From contig NZ_CP016634.1 in the NCBI RefSeq assembly GCF_002741075.1, forward strand, positions 3,254,001 through 3,318,000: a DNA stretch of 64,000 bases, written 5' to 3'. The notes under the pieces are model-generated. The model was given only the letters and a program-made list of their open reading frames with translations. It made no database searches and was not told the DNA's origin. Each line of letters opens with the position of its first letter. Position 1 is the stretch's first letter. Positions 63,355 to 64,000 of this stretch are shown in pieces. Position numbers and translations under genes: made by a program. Source of the DNA: Pseudomonas putida. GTDB lineage: Bacteria; Pseudomonadota; Gammaproteobacteria; Pseudomonadales; Pseudomonadaceae.

Positions 63355-64000
63355 TCAAAGCGCCTCCAGCTCCGCCATCAGGTCACTGAGCCGGTCAACC
63401 TTGTCCTCGTCCAGCGCACTGCCCTCCAACCCCCGCACATACTCGGCCAACGCCTCCACCGTGCTGCATTCGAACATCGCCCGCAGCGGCACGTTCAGTT
63501 GCAACTGCTGCTGCACCCGCGAGGCGATCTGGGTCGCCAACAACGAATGCCCGCCCAACTCGAAGAAGTTGTCGTGCACGCCCACTCGCTCGATCTTGAG
63601 CACCTCGGCCCAGATGCCAGCCAGCGTGTGCTCCAGCTCATCGCGTGGCGCCAGGTAGTCCTGGCTATGTTGCGCGCCGATGTCGATCGCGGGCAGGGCT
63701 TTGCGGTCGAGCTTGCCGTTGGCGTTGTGGGGCAGGCTCTGCAGCCAGGCCCAGTGCACAGGCACCATGTAGTCCGGCAACTCGGCGCGCAGGCGTAGCT
63801 TGATCTGCTCCAACAGCGCTGCATCGGCCGTCACGCCCTGATGCGCCACCAGGTAGCCGACCAGGTGCTTGCCGTTGACACCCTCCTGCACGCCCACCGC
63901 CGCGTCGCGAATCTCGGCCTGCTCGTACAGACGCGCTTCGATCTCACCCAGCTCGATGCGGTAGCCGCGGATCTTCACCTGGTGATCGATCCGGCCCACG
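63355..64000 (-). CDS. Non-ribosomal peptide synthetase, C-terminal end (pyoverdine, partial)
   Basis: At least 215 residues; the rest lies right of the window. Seen: the adenylation-domain core motif A8 ([20 protein letters not shown]), A10 ([14 protein letters not shown]) and a peptidyl-carrier domain with [19 protein letters not shown], whose Ser takes the phosphopantetheine arm. The protein stops ~50 residues after that Ser, with no thioesterase or further condensation domain. So it is a non-terminal subunit that hands its chain to another NRPS, as PvdI/PvdJ-like enzymes do. Location and strand tie it to pyoverdine. Confidence 0.88.
   Translation of the reverse strand, partial: VGRIDHQVKIRGYRIELGEIEARLYEQAEIRDAAVGVQEGVNGKHLVGYLVAHQGVTADAALLEQIKLRLRAELPDYMVPVHWAWLQSLPHNANGKLDRKALPAIDIGAQHSQDYLAPRDELEHTLAGIWAEVLKIERVGVHDNFFELGGHSLLATQIASRVQQQLQLNVPLRAMFECSTVEALAEYVRGLEGSALDEDKVDRLSDLMAELEAL

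Overview
The window reads as a chromosomal stretch of a Pseudomonas putida-group bacterium. The evidence is the gltA / sdhCDAB / sucAB-lpd-sucCD block, a pyoverdine locus with perfect PvdS-type promoters, putida-style REP elements (about 57.6 and 63.3 kb), and the high GC of nearly all genes. Everything here was read by eye; no database was searched.

1-~18.75 kb: the integrase-proximal part of an integrative and conjugative element of the Tn4371 type. On the minus strand, from the chromosome inward: tyrosine integrase, DUF1016/PD-(D/E)xK nuclease, RadC, DUF932, ParB, a small protein, DUF736, DUF2958, DUF6499-DUF2285 regulator (FseA-like), AlpA/excisionase-like protein, RepA, ParA, ribbon-helix-helix protein, DUF2840, TraF peptidase and the RlxS relaxase, which runs off the left edge. 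Two genes point the other way: an XRE regulator (7558) and a low-GC cargo gene (13048-15351) for an RloC/PrrC-like ATPase with a zinc-hook CxxC and an Arg-Glu-His set like that of anticodon nucleases. Between the genes lie three iterons, a run of three perfect hairpins, and a structured noncoding element present three times, two copies of which bracket the cargo gene and radC.

18.75-34.6 kb: core metabolism. DUF599 and brnQ are followed by the minus-strand sucA-sucB-lpd-sucC-sucD and sdhC-sdhD-sdhA-sdhB genes; gltA is divergent with its own sigma-70-like promoter. Together these supply citrate synthase, the 2-oxoglutarate dehydrogenase complex, succinyl-CoA synthetase and succinate dehydrogenase.

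34.6-35.9 kb: one complete IS3-family insertion sequence with matching terminal repeats, a 3-bp target duplication and an A6G frameshift site, placed between gltA and a START-domain gene.

35.9-49 kb: envelope and regulatory genes (START protein, cysteine-cluster protein, Lys/Ala-rich secreted protein, MocR regulator, OmpA/DUF4398 lipoprotein pair, periplasmic binding protein). Then come etfB-etfA with divergent ETF-quinone oxidoreductase and a PsrA-like palindrome, an unusual PLAT-like protein, an MHS-type transporter and a degenerate receiver-domain protein.

49-64 kb: the edge of a pyoverdine locus. It has an ECF sigma factor of FecI type with a Fur-like box, pvdR-pvdT-opmQ efflux genes, pvdP tyrosinase, pvdH aminotransferase, and the C-terminal end of an NRPS that stops after a carrier domain. 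Inside this locus, bounded by REP pairs, sits a complete DsbRS-like copper-sensing two-component system divergent from dsbD-dsbE-dsbG, with a DsbR-like box between them.
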